Assembly (NCBI GenBank): GCA_016708345.1
Contig: JADJFX010000002.1
Coordinates: 248,001-312,000 of the forward strand
Direction of reading: 5' to 3'
Source: Candidatus Rhodoferax bjergmarkensis
Lineage (GTDB): Bacteria > Pseudomonadota > Gammaproteobacteria > Burkholderiales > Burkholderiaceae_C
Length of the DNA stretch: 64,000 nt
Part shown: positions 8,122-17,177 of the stretch, one piece after another
Position numbering within the stretch: position 1 is the stretch's first letter
Layout of the letters: each line of letters starts with the position of its first letter
Translations under genes and position numbers: made by a program
The notes under the pieces: model-generated
Databases searched by the model: none
Told to the model about the DNA's origin: nothing
What the model saw: the letters and a program-made list of their open reading frames with translations, nothing else

Positions 8122-9302
8122 AGGTTTCCGGCCGTGCGCAGCGCATAGAGCCTTTTTATGTGATGGAGGTTGCCAAGGCCGCGTCTGCTCTGGCCCATAC
8201 GGTAGCCCACACCGATTCGCCCATGGTCTTTTTGAACATTGGTGAGCCAGACTTCACGGCCCCTGCGCTGGTGCAGGTAGCTGCTTGCAAGGCGGTACAT
8301 GATGGCTTGACGCACTACACGCCGGCCACCGGTCTGGGCGCGCTGCGTGAGCGCATCAGTGACTGGTATGCACAACGTTTTGGCGTCAAGGTTGCGTCCA
8401 GCCGCATTGTGGTGACGGCTGGTGCCTCTGCGGCCTTGCAGCTGGCCTGTCTTGCGCTGATTGAATCGGGCGACGAAATTCTCATGCCCGACCCCAGCTA
8501 CCCGTGCAACCGTCACTTTGTGAGTGCTGCCGATGGCAATGCGGTGCTGATTCCCGCTACGGCTTTAGAGCGCTTTCAACTCAGTGCTGACAAGGTGGAA
8601 GCAGCTTGGGGTGACACAACCAGAGGGGTGTTGCTGGCTTCGCCCTCCAACCCAACCGGTACCTCCATTGCCCCGGACGAATTGCGCCGCATCCACAACG
8701 CAGTCAGCCGGCGCGGTGGCATCACACTCATTGATGAAATCTACCTGGGCTTGAGCCATGACCCGCAGTACGGTCAAACTGCTTTGACTCTGGATGACAG
8801 CATCATCAGCATCAACAGTTTCAGCAAATACTTCAGCATGACCGGCTGGCGCTTGGGCTGGATGGTGGTGCCCGATTCCTTGGTGCCCATCATCGAGCGG
8901 CTGGCGCAAAACCTGTTCATCTGCCCCAACACTATTTCACAATATGCTGCGCTGGCCTGTTTTGAGGCGGACAGTTTGGCTGAGTACGAGCGCCGCCGTG
9001 CCGAATTCAAAGCCAGGCGCGACTATTTCATTCCCGCCCTCAATGCCATGGGCCTGAAAGTTCCGGTCATGCCCGATGGTGCCTTTTATGCTTGGGCGGA
9101 TTGCTCTGCTGCCTGCCAGAAGCTGGGTGTCAAAGACAGTTGGGATCTTTCGTTCGAGATCATGCATCGCGCCCATGTCGCGGTTACTCCTGGGCGCGAT
9201 TTTGGCGTGGCCGACACACACAACTTCATCCGCTTTTCCACCGCCAGCTCCATGGCGCAGCTGCACGAAGCGATTCATCGCTTGAAAATTTTGTTGTCAT
9301 GA
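8118..9302 (+). CDS. Class I/II pyridoxal-phosphate aminotransferase
   Basis: A 394-residue fold-type I PLP enzyme. Landmarks are the substrate loop NIGEPDFTAP, the cofactor-contacting SPSNPTGTS, the aspartate segment LIDEIYLGL and the Schiff-base lysine in SINSFSKYFSMTGWRLGW. The C terminus carries the carboxylate-binding arginine in HNFIRFSTA. It is of the AspC/AlaT type, but the amino donor cannot be set from sequence. The start overlaps the nusB stop by four bases (ATGA) and its own stop overlaps ybgC, so it belongs to the same transcript. Confidence 0.9.
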   Translation: MKVSGRAQRIEPFYVMEVAKAASALAHTVAHTDSPMVFLNIGEPDFTAPALVQVAACKAVHDGLTHYTPATGLGALRERISDWYAQRFGVKVASSRIVVTAGASAALQLACLALIESGDEILMPDPSYPCNRHFVSAADGNAVLIPATALERFQLSADKVEAAWGDTTRGVLLASPSNPTGTSIAPDELRRIHNAVSRRGGITLIDEIYLGLSHDPQYGQTALTLDDSIISINSFSKYFSMTGWRLGWMVVPDSLVPIIERLAQNLFICPNTISQYAALACFEADSLAEYERRRAEFKARRDYFIPALNAMGLKVPVMPDGAFYAWADCSAACQKLGVKDSWDLSFEIMHRAHVAVTPGRDFGVADTHNFIRFSTASSMAQLHEAIHRLKILLS

Positions 9303-9727
9303 GCCTTCCAACCCCAATTAAATCAGATTTTTCATGGCCAATACGTGTGTACTGGGAGGACACCGACGCCGGCGGAATCGTCTTCTATGCCAATTACCTC
9401 AAATTTTTTGAACGTGCCCGCACCGAGTGGCTGCGTTCACGTGGGATTGAACAAAGTGCCCTCAAAGCGAGCAGTGGTGGCATGTTTGTCGTCAGCGAAA
9501 CCCAGGTGCGCTTCTTGCACAGCGCCCGTCTGGACGATGAACTTATTGTTACAGCCTGCCCGGTGGAAACCGGTCGTGCATCCATGACAATCAGTCAACA
9601 GGCTTGGCGTGTCAAATCCGACACAAAAGTTCTGCTGTGTGAAGGCAGCATCCGCATCGGGTGGGTGAACAGCCACACCTACAAGCCTGCAAGAATTCCG
9701 TCAACTATTTTGGAAACGCTGAAATGA
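9299..9727 (+). CDS. ybgC: Tol-Pal-associated acyl-CoA thioesterase YbgC
   Basis: A 142-residue single hot-dog protein of the 4-hydroxybenzoyl-CoA thioesterase group. The N-terminal signature RVYWEDTDAGGIVFYANYL carries the catalytic aspartate, and FFERARTEWLRSRG follows. YbgC is the standard first gene of tol-pal operons and hydrolyses acyl-CoA or acyl-ACP. The start at 9299 is chosen because it overlaps the preceding stop (ATGA) and gives the usual protein length; longer upstream extensions run inside the aminotransferase gene. Confidence 0.93.
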   Translation: MSLPTPIKSDFSWPIRVYWEDTDAGGIVFYANYLKFFERARTEWLRSRGIEQSALKASSGGMFVVSETQVRFLHSARLDDELIVTACPVETGRASMTISQQAWRVKSDTKVLLCEGSIRIGWVNSHTYKPARIPSTILETLK

Positions 9728-10419
9728 ACCAAGACCTGTCGATCCTTCATCTGGTACAGAACGCCAGTGTGGTCGTGCAATTGGTAATGCTGCTGCTGGT
9801 CGTGATCTCAGTATCGAGCTGGGCCGCCATTTTTCGCAAGCTGTTTGCCCTGAGCAAGGTGAAAACGCTCAATGACGACTTTGAACGCGAGTTCTGGTCC
9901 GGCACCAACCTCAATGACCTGTTCGCCGCCGCCACCAAAAAAACCCTTGGCTCCGGCCCGATGGAACGTATTTTTGCCAGCGGCATGCGCGAATTCCAAA
10001 AACTGCGCGAACGCCGCATTACCGACGCAAGCACCCTGATGGATGGTGCCCGCCGGGCCATGCGCGCCAGTTTTCAAAGAGAAATGGACGTGGTGGAAAC
10101 CAATCTGTCATTCCTTGCCTCGGTTGGTTCGGTGTCGCCTTACGTGGGCCTGTTCGGCACCGTGTGGGGCATCATGCACGCCTTTACCGGCCTGGCCTCG
10201 CTGCAGCAGGTCACGCTTGCCACGGTGGCCCCCGGCATTGCTGAAGCGCTGGTGGCCACCGCCATCGGCCTGTTTGCTGCTATCCCGGCTGTGGTGGCCT
10301 ACAACCGGTTTGCCCGGGACATTGACCGCGTGGCCATCCGGCTGGAGACCTTCATTGAAGAATTCTCGAATATTTTGCAACGCAATGTGAGTGCGCAGGC
10401 GGCCACCGCTGCCAAATAA
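9724..10419 (+). CDS. tolQ: Tol-Pal system proton channel subunit TolQ
   Basis: A 231-residue inner-membrane protein of the MotA/TolQ/ExbB family. Three membrane segments are visible at about 15-35, 135-160 and 170-195 (numbered from the ATG at 9724), with the family sequence SVSPYVGLFGTVWGIMHAF. With TolR it uses the proton motive force to energise TolA. The start overlaps the ybgC stop in ATGA. Confidence 0.96.
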   Translation: MNQDLSILHLVQNASVVVQLVMLLLVVISVSSWAAIFRKLFALSKVKTLNDDFEREFWSGTNLNDLFAAATKKTLGSGPMERIFASGMREFQKLRERRITDASTLMDGARRAMRASFQREMDVVETNLSFLASVGSVSPYVGLFGTVWGIMHAFTGLASLQQVTLATVAPGIAEALVATAIGLFAAIPAVVAYNRFARDIDRVAIRLETFIEEFSNILQRNVSAQAATAAK

Positions 10420-10432
10420 AGGGAGTTTGACC

Positions 10433-10852
<420 letters not shown>

Positions 10853-10861
10853 AGTTCCTGG

Positions 10862-11734
10862 ATGCAAGCGGCAACCAATCGTCTTGAATTTGCCCCACCG
10901 CCACCGCCGGGCCTGCTGCGGGCTTTTGCGTTGGCGATACTGGCACACGCTTTTTTATTGGCAGCACTGACCTGGGGCGTGCATTGGAAACGGCAGGACA
11001 TAACCTTGTCCGCCGAAGCTGAATTGTGGTCGGCCGTGCCGCAGCAAGCCGCACCCAAACTGGTGGAGCGGCCACCCGAACCTGCTGAGCGCCAGCCGCC
11101 ATCTCAGCCAGTCAAAGTGACACCAGTGCCGGTAAAAGTTGAACCCGTTGTGCCCAAAGTGGACATCGCGCTTGAACGGGCCAAGCGCCTCCAGCAAGAA
11201 AAACTGCTAGCGCAGGAGAAGGCGGAGCAAGAACGTCTTGCCCTGGAAAAGCTGAAGCTGCAAAAGAAGTTGGAACAGGAAAGGAAGGCAGCCGAGGACA
11301 AGAAAAAGGCTGAAATAGACAGCAAGGCCAAAGAGGCCCTGAAAGCCCAGCAAGAGGCCGAAAGCATGGAAGCGCAGCGCAAGGAAAATATCAAGCGCAT
11401 GACAGGCCTGGCCGGAGCCAGCGGCAGCCCATCGGCCACCGGCAGCGCCCTGCAGTCCTCTGGCCCATCGGCTGGTTATGCGGGCCGTATTCGTGCCGCC
11501 ATCAAGCCCAACATCGTTTTCACAGAGGATGTATCGGGTAACCCAATGGCTGAAGTTGAAGTGCGCACCGCCCCCAATGGCACCATCATCAGCCACAAGC
11601 TGCTCAAGTCCAGCGGTATCAAAGCGTGGGATGAGGCAGTTTTGAAAGCCATCGACAAAACCGGTGACCTGCCGCGCGATGTGGACGGCAAAGTGCCACC
11701 TACCCTGGTCATTAGCTTCCGGCCAAAAGACTGA
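10862..11734 (+). CDS. tolA: Cell envelope integrity protein TolA
   Basis: A 290-residue protein: one N-terminal transmembrane helix at about 17-40, a Pro-rich stretch (60-95), a long Lys/Glu/Ala/Gln-rich helical region (about 100-180) and a C-terminal TonB/TolA-like domain (about 200-290; YAGRIRAAIKPNIVF, then PNGTIISHKLLKSSG). TolA spans the periplasm and links TolQR to TolB and Pal during cell constriction. It lies 10 bp after tolR. tolB and pal, which usually follow, are not in this window. Confidence 0.92.
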   Translation: MQAATNRLEFAPPPPPGLLRAFALAILAHAFLLAALTWGVHWKRQDITLSAEAELWSAVPQQAAPKLVERPPEPAERQPPSQPVKVTPVPVKVEPVVPKVDIALERAKRLQQEKLLAQEKAEQERLALEKLKLQKKLEQERKAAEDKKKAEIDSKAKEALKAQQEAESMEAQRKENIKRMTGLAGASGSPSATGSALQSSGPSAGYAGRIRAAIKPNIVFTEDVSGNPMAEVEVRTAPNGTIISHKLLKSSGIKAWDEAVLKAIDKTGDLPRDVDGKVPPTLVISFRPKD

Positions 11735-11758
11735 GTTTGCCGGGCCTACCGAATCCCT

Positions 11759-12223
11759 ATGACGATTGATGTTCAAAAAGCGCGTGAAAAACTCAAGGCG
11801 CTGGCTTGGCTGCTGGACAGTTCCGTTCGCCTGCCAGGAGGCTTTCGGATTGGCGTTGACGCCATTTTGGGGCTGGTCCCGATTCTTGGCGACCTGCTGG
11901 GGTTGTTGCTGTCAGGCTATATCGTGGTCCAGGCAGCCCGGTTGCGCGCACCCTGGAGCGTGTTGCTGCGCATGATGCTGAATGTAGCAGTTGAAGGGCT
12001 GATCGGTCTGGTACCCGTGGCGGGAGATATTTTTGACGCCAGCTGGAAGGCCAACCAGCGCAATGTGCGCTTGCTGGAGGGCTATCTCGATCATCCGGCC
12101 AACACCGCGGCCACCAGCCGTCGCCTTTTTGTCATGCTGACGCTGCTGTGTGTGTTGTTTATGGGGTTGGTTACGGTGCTTTTTGCCTTGTTGCTGCGCT
12201 GGACTTGGCAAGCATTGCTATAA
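11759..12223 (+). CDS. DUF4112 membrane protein
   Basis: A 154-residue protein of the DUF4112 family. It has the conserved N-terminal block LAWLLDSSVRLPGGFRIGVDAILGLVP, the second block GLVPVAGDIFDASWKANQRN and two or three hydrophobic segments, the last at about 128-150. Function is unknown; the family occurs widely in bacteria. It begins 24 bp after tolA in the place where tolB would be expected. The final codons and the stop fall inside a copy of the dispersed repeat at 12217. Confidence 0.82.
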   Translation: MTIDVQKAREKLKALAWLLDSSVRLPGGFRIGVDAILGLVPILGDLLGLLLSGYIVVQAARLRAPWSVLLRMMLNVAVEGLIGLVPVAGDIFDASWKANQRNVRLLEGYLDHPANTAATSRRLFVMLTLLCVLFMGLVTVLFALLLRWTWQALL

Positions 12224-12259
12224 AAAAAGTAGCTGCTTGCGCAATATCTACGTGCGCAA
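12217..12259. repeat. Dispersed intergenic repeat, copy 1
   Basis: Contains GCTATAAAAAAAGTAGC, directly followed by TGCTTGCGCA and then, 9 bases on, TGCGCAAA. The words match copies at 15380, 20941, 35872 and 39468. The stop codon of the DUF4112 gene lies within it. I remember such elements as frequent in Comamonadaceae genomes; no function is known to me. Confidence 0.6.
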
Positions 12260-12435
12260 ATGCCATTTTTTATCGTAAACCTGCACCAAAAGGCGAAAAA
12301 GACAGCTTGGTTGGGGCAACTGTTCGGCTGTGATCTTGAGTTTTGAGCTGCAACGTTCGATCAAAGCGCTGTGCTGTAATTGAACAACGCCACATTTACC
12401 AATTTTTGCCTGCAACTGCGATTTGTATAGAGCCC

Positions 12436-13694
12436 ATGACCCATCCAACAACGATAGAACTACTTGGTGCAGTGCTTTTTGGCTTGGCGCTGATCCATAC
12501 TTTTTCAACCAAATTTTTTGAGCGTCTGGCGCACACCCGGCCGCGTCATGCCGGTCTGTGGCATCTGCTCGGCGAGGTGGAGGTGGTGTTTGGCTTCTGG
12601 GCCATGGTACTGATGCTGTTCATATTCGGTGTGAGTGGCAAACAGGCGGCAACCGACTACATCGACACGCGCAATTTCACCGAGCCCATGTTTGTGTTTG
12701 CCATCATGGTCATTGCCGGTACCCGACCGATTTTGCAATTCGCTGCTACTGCTGTTCAGTGGATCGTTCGCTTTATGCCATTGAACCGCAACATGGCCAT
12801 GTATTTTTTGATGTTGGCGTTTGTACCCCTGCTGGGTTCGTTTATCACCGAGCCTGCTGCCATGACACTGGCGGCCCTGATGCTGCGTGACACCCTGTTT
12901 GCCAAGACCGTGTCCAACAAGCTGAAATACGTCACCATCGGGGTGTTGTTCGTCAATGTTTCAATTGGTGGCACGCTGACGCCGTTTGCTGCGCCGCCGG
13001 TTTTGATGGTGGCGAGCAAGTGGAACTGGGACATCTGGTTCATGATTGCCAACTTTGGCTGGAAGGCGGCAGTGGCCGTCGCCATCAATGCAGGCTCGGC
13101 CATGTTGTTGTTTCACCGTGAACTGCGGGTCATGGGCAAGCAGACCGGGGCGGATGTGGTGCCGGTGCCTTTGACCGTGGTGCTGGTGCACCTGATGTTC
13201 TTGTTGGGCGTGGTGGTGTTTGCGCACCATCCGGCGGTGTTCATGGGTTTGTTTTTGTTTTTTCTGGGTTTTACTTCAGCCTATGCGCGTCATCAGAACC
13301 CCTTGATCCTGCGTGAGGCGCTGCTGGTGGCGTTTTTCTTGCCGGACTGGTGGTGCTCGGCGGCATGCAACAGTGGTGGCTGGAACCCATTTTGATGGGC
13401 ATGGATGCCACCTCGGTTTACTTCGGGGCTACGCTGCTGACCGCGATCACCGACAACGCGGCCCTGACCTATCTCGGCTCACTGGTCGAAGGTTTGAGTC
13501 AGGAGTTCAAGGTGGCGCTGGTGGCTGGTGCGGTAACCGGTGGCGGTCTGACGGTGATAGCCAATGCCCCAAACCCGGCTGGCGTGGCTATTTTGCGCGG
13601 CAGCTTTGAACACAACACCGTCCACCCCTTGGGTTTGCTGATTGCCGCCATCCCGCCCACGCTGGTGGCGGTGCTGGCGTTTCGTGTGTTGTAG
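12436..13694 (+). pseudogene. Putative Na+/H+ antiporter family membrane protein, frameshifted
   Basis: The sequence encodes a polytopic membrane protein of about 419 residues resembling the putative Na+/H+ antiporter family (Na_H_antiport_2 type), split by one missing base. The first frame runs from the ATG at 12436 to near 13341 (ending ...REALLVAFFL); the remainder, GLVVLGGMQQWWLEPILMG to the end at 13694, is in the next frame. Adding one G at the TTCTTGCC site (13338-13342) restores LVAFFLAGLVVLGG. About ten hydrophobic segments and the TDNAALTYLGSL motif are visible. It may be a sequencing error or a real loss; the rest of the protein looks intact. Confidence 0.75.
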
Positions 13695-13730
13695 GGAGCG
13701 CGCGGACTTGTGCAGGCGGTGCCGGGTAGT

Positions 13731-14333
13731 TTAGTGCGCGTCGTGTGCAGGTCGCGACATTAAACGGTCGGTATAGGCAATGGCCATGGCTGACAGCAAA
13801 AAGGTGATGTGAATGGCGGTTTGGGCAATCAGCACTTTTGAGTCGTAGTTGGCCGCGTTGATGAAGGTCTTGAGCAGGTGGATGGAACTGATGCCGATGA
13901 TGGCGGTGGCCAGTTTCACCTTGAGCACAGAGGCATTCACATGACTGAGCCACTCAGGCTGGTCGGGGTGACCTTCAAGGTCCATACGGCTGACGAAAGT
14001 TTCGTAGCCGCCCACAATCACCATGATCAAAAGATTGGAGATCATCACTACATCAATCAAGGCCAGTACCACCAGCATGATGATGGTTTCATTCAGGCCG
14101 GTGGTGACGGTAGTTTCTTTGTAGCCGATGCTGGTGATCAGGGCCTGCAGGGCTGTTTGACTCCCGAAGGCAGCTTCGAGCAGGTGAACGAGTTCAAGCC
14201 AGAAGTGAAAAACATAGACACCCTGCGCCGCGATCAGCCCAAGGTACAGTGGTAATTGCAGCCAGCGGCTGGCAAAGATAAAGCTTGGCAAAGGGCGCAG
14301 GCGAGTGGAGTTGGTTGGAGCAGGTGTTGACAT
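13731..14333 (-). CDS. YqhA / UPF0114 family inner-membrane protein
   Basis: A 200-residue membrane protein of the TIGR00645 (YqhA) family. It has about four hydrophobic segments: YLGLIAAQGVYVFHFW near 30-50, MLVVLALIDVVMISNLLIMVIVGG near 85-110, a third near 145-160 and a last near 170-190. The family block ETFVSRMDLEGHPDQPEWL is characteristic. Its role is unknown. It converges on the antiporter-like gene and has 341 bp of upstream DNA shared with the divergent methyltransferase gene. Confidence 0.88.
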   Translation of the reverse strand: MSTPAPTNSTRLRPLPSFIFASRWLQLPLYLGLIAAQGVYVFHFWLELVHLLEAAFGSQTALQALITSIGYKETTVTTGLNETIIMLVVLALIDVVMISNLLIMVIVGGYETFVSRMDLEGHPDQPEWLSHVNASVLKVKLATAIIGISSIHLLKTFINAANYDSKVLIAQTAIHITFLLSAMAIAYTDRLMSRPAHDAH

Positions 14334-14674
14334 AAGATGTGAAAAGGCTTAAACAAGACGATTGTAGGGGTGCAACCCTGCGCAAGATTGCGGGCAATTT
14401 GGAGTCGTGATCCAATTCGGTGCCCAGTCTTTGGCGTTGTCCCTGATTCACACGCAGATCTGCCGCTCAGTTTCAAACTTGGCCGTCTTTTCGTACACAA
14501 TGACGCCTTGCCGCACGATGCGCACTGGTGCCTCAAAGTGGGTGCAGCGCTAGCGAATGGAGGGTGTTTTGTGGTGATTTACTGTGTGCAAAGTACTGCA
14601 TCAAGCCACAAAATCAATGCAAACAACAAGGATTCATGCGGGTTAGCGCGGATGATGCTTAATCGACAAATGTC
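14334..14674. other. Intergenic region between divergent genes
   Basis: This 341-bp stretch separates the YqhA-family gene and the methyltransferase gene. Open frames on both strands cross it, but none resembles a known protein or has a good ribosome site. A small AGGG/CCCT stem lies near 14367-14382. It should hold both promoters, but no clear -35/-10 pair was recognised. Confidence 0.4.
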
Positions 14675-15460
14675 ATGAATGGAATAACAGGTTTGCAAGA
14701 TTGGTTTCAAACACCGGCGGGGCGTTATTTACTGGCTTGGGAGCGTGATCGCCTGGAACTGGCGCTGGCCAATATTTTTGGATTTCATGCCCTGCAACTC
14801 GGTTTGACAGAGATGGATGCGCTGTCAACCAACCGCATGCCACATCGCTGGCTTGCGGCACATGCGCCCACGCCGACAGCTGACCTGGTGACTGATTTCG
14901 CGGCGCTGCCGTTTCCTGCCGCCAGCCTGGACTTGGCTGTGCTGCCGCACACGCTCGAATTTTGCGCTGACCCGCATGCAACCTTGCGTGAAGTGGAGCG
15001 GGTTTTGGTGCCCGAGGGGAGGGTGGTGATCAGTGGTTTGAATCCTGCTTCCCTGTGGGGGTTGCGTGAACGCCCGGCGCATTTGTACCACCGGCTAGGC
15101 TTGGACCACGTTGTCAGCCCTAGGGCGACCGAGTTTATTGGTTACTGGCGTTTGCGCGACTGGTTGCGTTTACTGGGTTTTGAGGTCGAATCGGTGCTTT
15201 TCGGTTGTTACCGACCTCCATTTGCCAGCCAAAGCTGGCTGCAGCGCTTTGAGTGGCTAGAGTGGGCAGGCAACCGGTGGTGGCCCATTTTTGGCGCTGT
15301 TTATTTTGTGGTGGCAGTCAAGCGCGTGCGCGGCTTGACCCTGCTCAGCCCGGCCTGGAAGAACGCCAGGGCACTTGCAAGTGCTCCTGTTTCAATAGCT
15401 AATAGCACAACATTAACGGGCGCTTGCGGCCCAAATGATACGAAAAGTCAGGAGTTTTGA
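14675..15460 (+). CDS. Class I SAM-dependent methyltransferase-like protein
   Basis: A 261-residue protein. The middle carries a post-motif pattern of class I methyltransferases, FPAASLDLAVLPHTLEFCADPHATLREVERVLVPEGRVVISG (motifs III-V; quoted here only as a position, about 75-115). The N-terminal SAM-binding glycine loop is weak, so activity is uncertain. The last 25 or so residues (SIANSTTLTGACGPND...) are encoded by a copy of the dispersed repeat, so the tail is probably not part of the fold. It is followed directly by rnhA, a pairing I recall from related betaproteobacteria. Confidence 0.75.
   Translation: MNGITGLQDWFQTPAGRYLLAWERDRLELALANIFGFHALQLGLTEMDALSTNRMPHRWLAAHAPTPTADLVTDFAALPFPAASLDLAVLPHTLEFCADPHATLREVERVLVPEGRVVISGLNPASLWGLRERPAHLYHRLGLDHVVSPRATEFIGYWRLRDWLRLLGFEVESVLFGCYRPPFASQSWLQRFEWLEWAGNRWWPIFGAVYFVVAVKRVRGLTLLSPAWKNARALASAPVSIANSTTLTGACGPNDTKSQEF
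15380..15432. repeat. Dispersed repeat, copy 2 (inside a gene's 3' end)
   Basis: AGTGCTCCTG, TTCAATAGCTAATAGCA and GGGCGCTTGCGGCCC occur in order, as in other members of this repeat family. The copy is read through in frame and supplies the C-terminal tail of the methyltransferase-like protein, ending 26 bp before its stop. Confidence 0.55.
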
Positions 15461-15910
15461 TTGAACGCGATAGAAATTTATACCGATGGCGCTTGCAAAG
15501 GCAATCCGGGGCCGGGTGGCTGGGGTGCGCTGCTGAAGTCAAGCGATTCAAAAAAGGAGCTTTTTGGTGGCGAGTTGGGCACCACCAACAACCGCATGGA
15601 AATGATGGCGGTGATTGAGGCACTTTCTGCCCTGAAGCGACCTTGCCATGTCACGCTGCATGTGGACAGTCAGTACGTGCTCAAAGGCATGACCGAATGG
15701 ATGACGGGCTGGAAAGCGCGGGGCTGGAAAACGGCCTCCAAAGAACCTGTGAAGAATGTGGATCTCTGGCAGCGGCTGGACGCGCTGGTCAATACCGCCG
15801 GCCACAAGATTGACTGGCGCTGGGTCAGGGGTCATAACGGCGACCCCGGCAATGAGCATGCTGACATGCTGGCCAACAAGGGGGTTGAGCAGGCCTTGCG
15901 GCAGCGCTGA
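15461..15910 (+). CDS. rnhA: Ribonuclease HI
   Basis: A 149-residue enzyme that degrades the RNA strand of RNA-DNA hybrids. The four catalytic acidic residues are in IYTDGACKGNPGPGG (D9), TTNNRMEMMAVIEAL (first Glu after the Arg), LHVDSQYV and NEHADMLAN. The start is TTG at 15461, immediately after the preceding stop; AGGAG at 15452-15456 gives the spacing and the protein then begins as expected. No ATG is available in frame nearby. Confidence 0.96.
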   Translation: MNAIEIYTDGACKGNPGPGGWGALLKSSDSKKELFGGELGTTNNRMEMMAVIEALSALKRPCHVTLHVDSQYVLKGMTEWMTGWKARGWKTASKEPVKNVDLWQRLDALVNTAGHKIDWRWVRGHNGDPGNEHADMLANKGVEQALRQR

Positions 15911-15926
15911 GGACGTTGGGGTGAGG

Positions 15927-17177
15927 ATGGACGATCGGCGAATGGCAAAAAAACTGATTTTTCCGGTGGTGGCTGTGGCAGGCATTGCGCTGGCTTCGGC
16001 GGCGGCTTGGTGGTACCAGAATAAACCGGCAGCCACCAGCGTGCGTGCGCCCGCTGGCAATGCAGCTGCAAGCGCTGCTGCGCCCGCGAAGCCGCCATCC
16101 GTCGATGTGGCAGTGGTGACGGTTCTGAAATTGATGGATGACACCCAAGCGGTGGGCAGCCTGCGTTCGCGTCGCAGCGTGGTGCTGCGCCCGGAGGTCA
16201 GCGGTCGCATCACGCAGCTCAATTTTCGCGATGGTCAGCCGGTGCGCAAAGGGCAGTTGCTGGTGCAGTTTGACGACCAGTTGCCCCTGGCGCAGGTTCA
16301 GCAAAGCCGGGCGGAGTTGTCGATTGCCCTGGCCAACCACAACCGCAACAAGGAACTGGTAGCGCAAAATTTCATCAGCCAGCGCTCGGTCGATGAGAGC
16401 GCGGCCAACCTGGAGGTCGCGCAGGCCAAGCTGGCCTTGGCGCAGGCCAGCGCCGCGCGTTTGAAAATTGTGGCTCCGTTTGACGGCATCGCCGGTATCC
16501 GCACGGTGAATGTGGGCGACTACCTGAAAGACGGCGCTGACATTGTGAACATTGAAGACATTGAAGCCGTGTTCGTTGACTTTCGCTTGCCCGAGCGCTT
16601 TCAGAACAAGGTCAAAAAAGGACAAACTGCCCATATTGATCTGGATGCTTTGGCGGGTGCCAGGTTTGTCGCCACCATCCAGGCAGTGGATCCCTTGATT
16701 GATGAGAATGGCCGCTCGGTGGGCGTGCGCGGGTGTATTGACAACCGTGCCCTGCAATTGCGCCCCGGCATGTTTGCCCGCGTGACGGCTGTTTTTGGCG
16801 AGCGTGCAAATGCCAAAGTGGTTCCCGAAGAAGCCATTGTTCCACTGGGCGGCAAGACCTATGTGATCCGGCTCCAGCCGGGCGAGAAGGCGTCCTCGCT
16901 GGTGTCGCAGCGGGTGGAAGTCAAGCTGGGCATTCGCAGGCCGGGGCGGGTCGAAATTCTGGCAGGTGTCGAGGCGGGCGATACCGTGGTCACGGCGGGT
17001 CACCAGCGTATTCAACGCGACGGAACTGAGGTCATGGTGATGGACCTTCCCCGTTCGCCCGAACTTACTGCATCCGCACCGCAGGCCGCGGCATCACAGG
17101 TCCCAGTGGCATTGGCAAAAAGGGCGATTGAAAAGCCCTTGGGCGGTGCCAACCCCTGCCTTGACCGCAAACCCTGA
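15927..17177 (+). CDS. RND efflux periplasmic adaptor (membrane fusion) protein
   Basis: About 416 residues. An N-terminal hydrophobic segment (IFPVVAVAGIALASAAAWW) anchors or exports it. Then come the lipoyl half-motifs VVLRPEVSGRITQLNFRDGQPVRKGQLLVQFD and LKIVAPFDGIAGIRTVNVGDYL with a coiled-coil hairpin between (about 115-175), a beta-barrel domain, and the membrane-proximal domain near the C terminus. It would link the RND pump to an outer-membrane TolC-type channel, which is not encoded here. ATG codons at 15927 and 15942 are both possible. It overlaps the pump gene by one base. Confidence 0.93.
   Translation: MDDRRMAKKLIFPVVAVAGIALASAAAWWYQNKPAATSVRAPAGNAAASAAAPAKPPSVDVAVVTVLKLMDDTQAVGSLRSRRSVVLRPEVSGRITQLNFRDGQPVRKGQLLVQFDDQLPLAQVQQSRAELSIALANHNRNKELVAQNFISQRSVDESAANLEVAQAKLALAQASAARLKIVAPFDGIAGIRTVNVGDYLKDGADIVNIEDIEAVFVDFRLPERFQNKVKKGQTAHIDLDALAGARFVATIQAVDPLIDENGRSVGVRGCIDNRALQLRPGMFARVTAVFGERANAKVVPEEAIVPLGGKTYVIRLQPGEKASSLVSQRVEVKLGIRRPGRVEILAGVEAGDTVVTAGHQRIQRDGTEVMVMDLPRSPELTASAPQAAASQVPVALAKRAIEKPLGGANPCLDRKP

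Noticed and set aside
14370..14678. Open frame of 102 codons between the YqhA-family and methyltransferase genes
   Set aside because: No family resemblance, no ribosome site, and it overlaps the start of the methyltransferase gene; another frame covers the same bases on the opposite strand.
15825..17015. Long antisense open frame opposite the RND adaptor gene
   Set aside because: It is a His/Gln/Arg-rich shadow of the real gene caused by codon bias, as are the long antisense frames opposite pccA, scpA, ribB and the RND pump.
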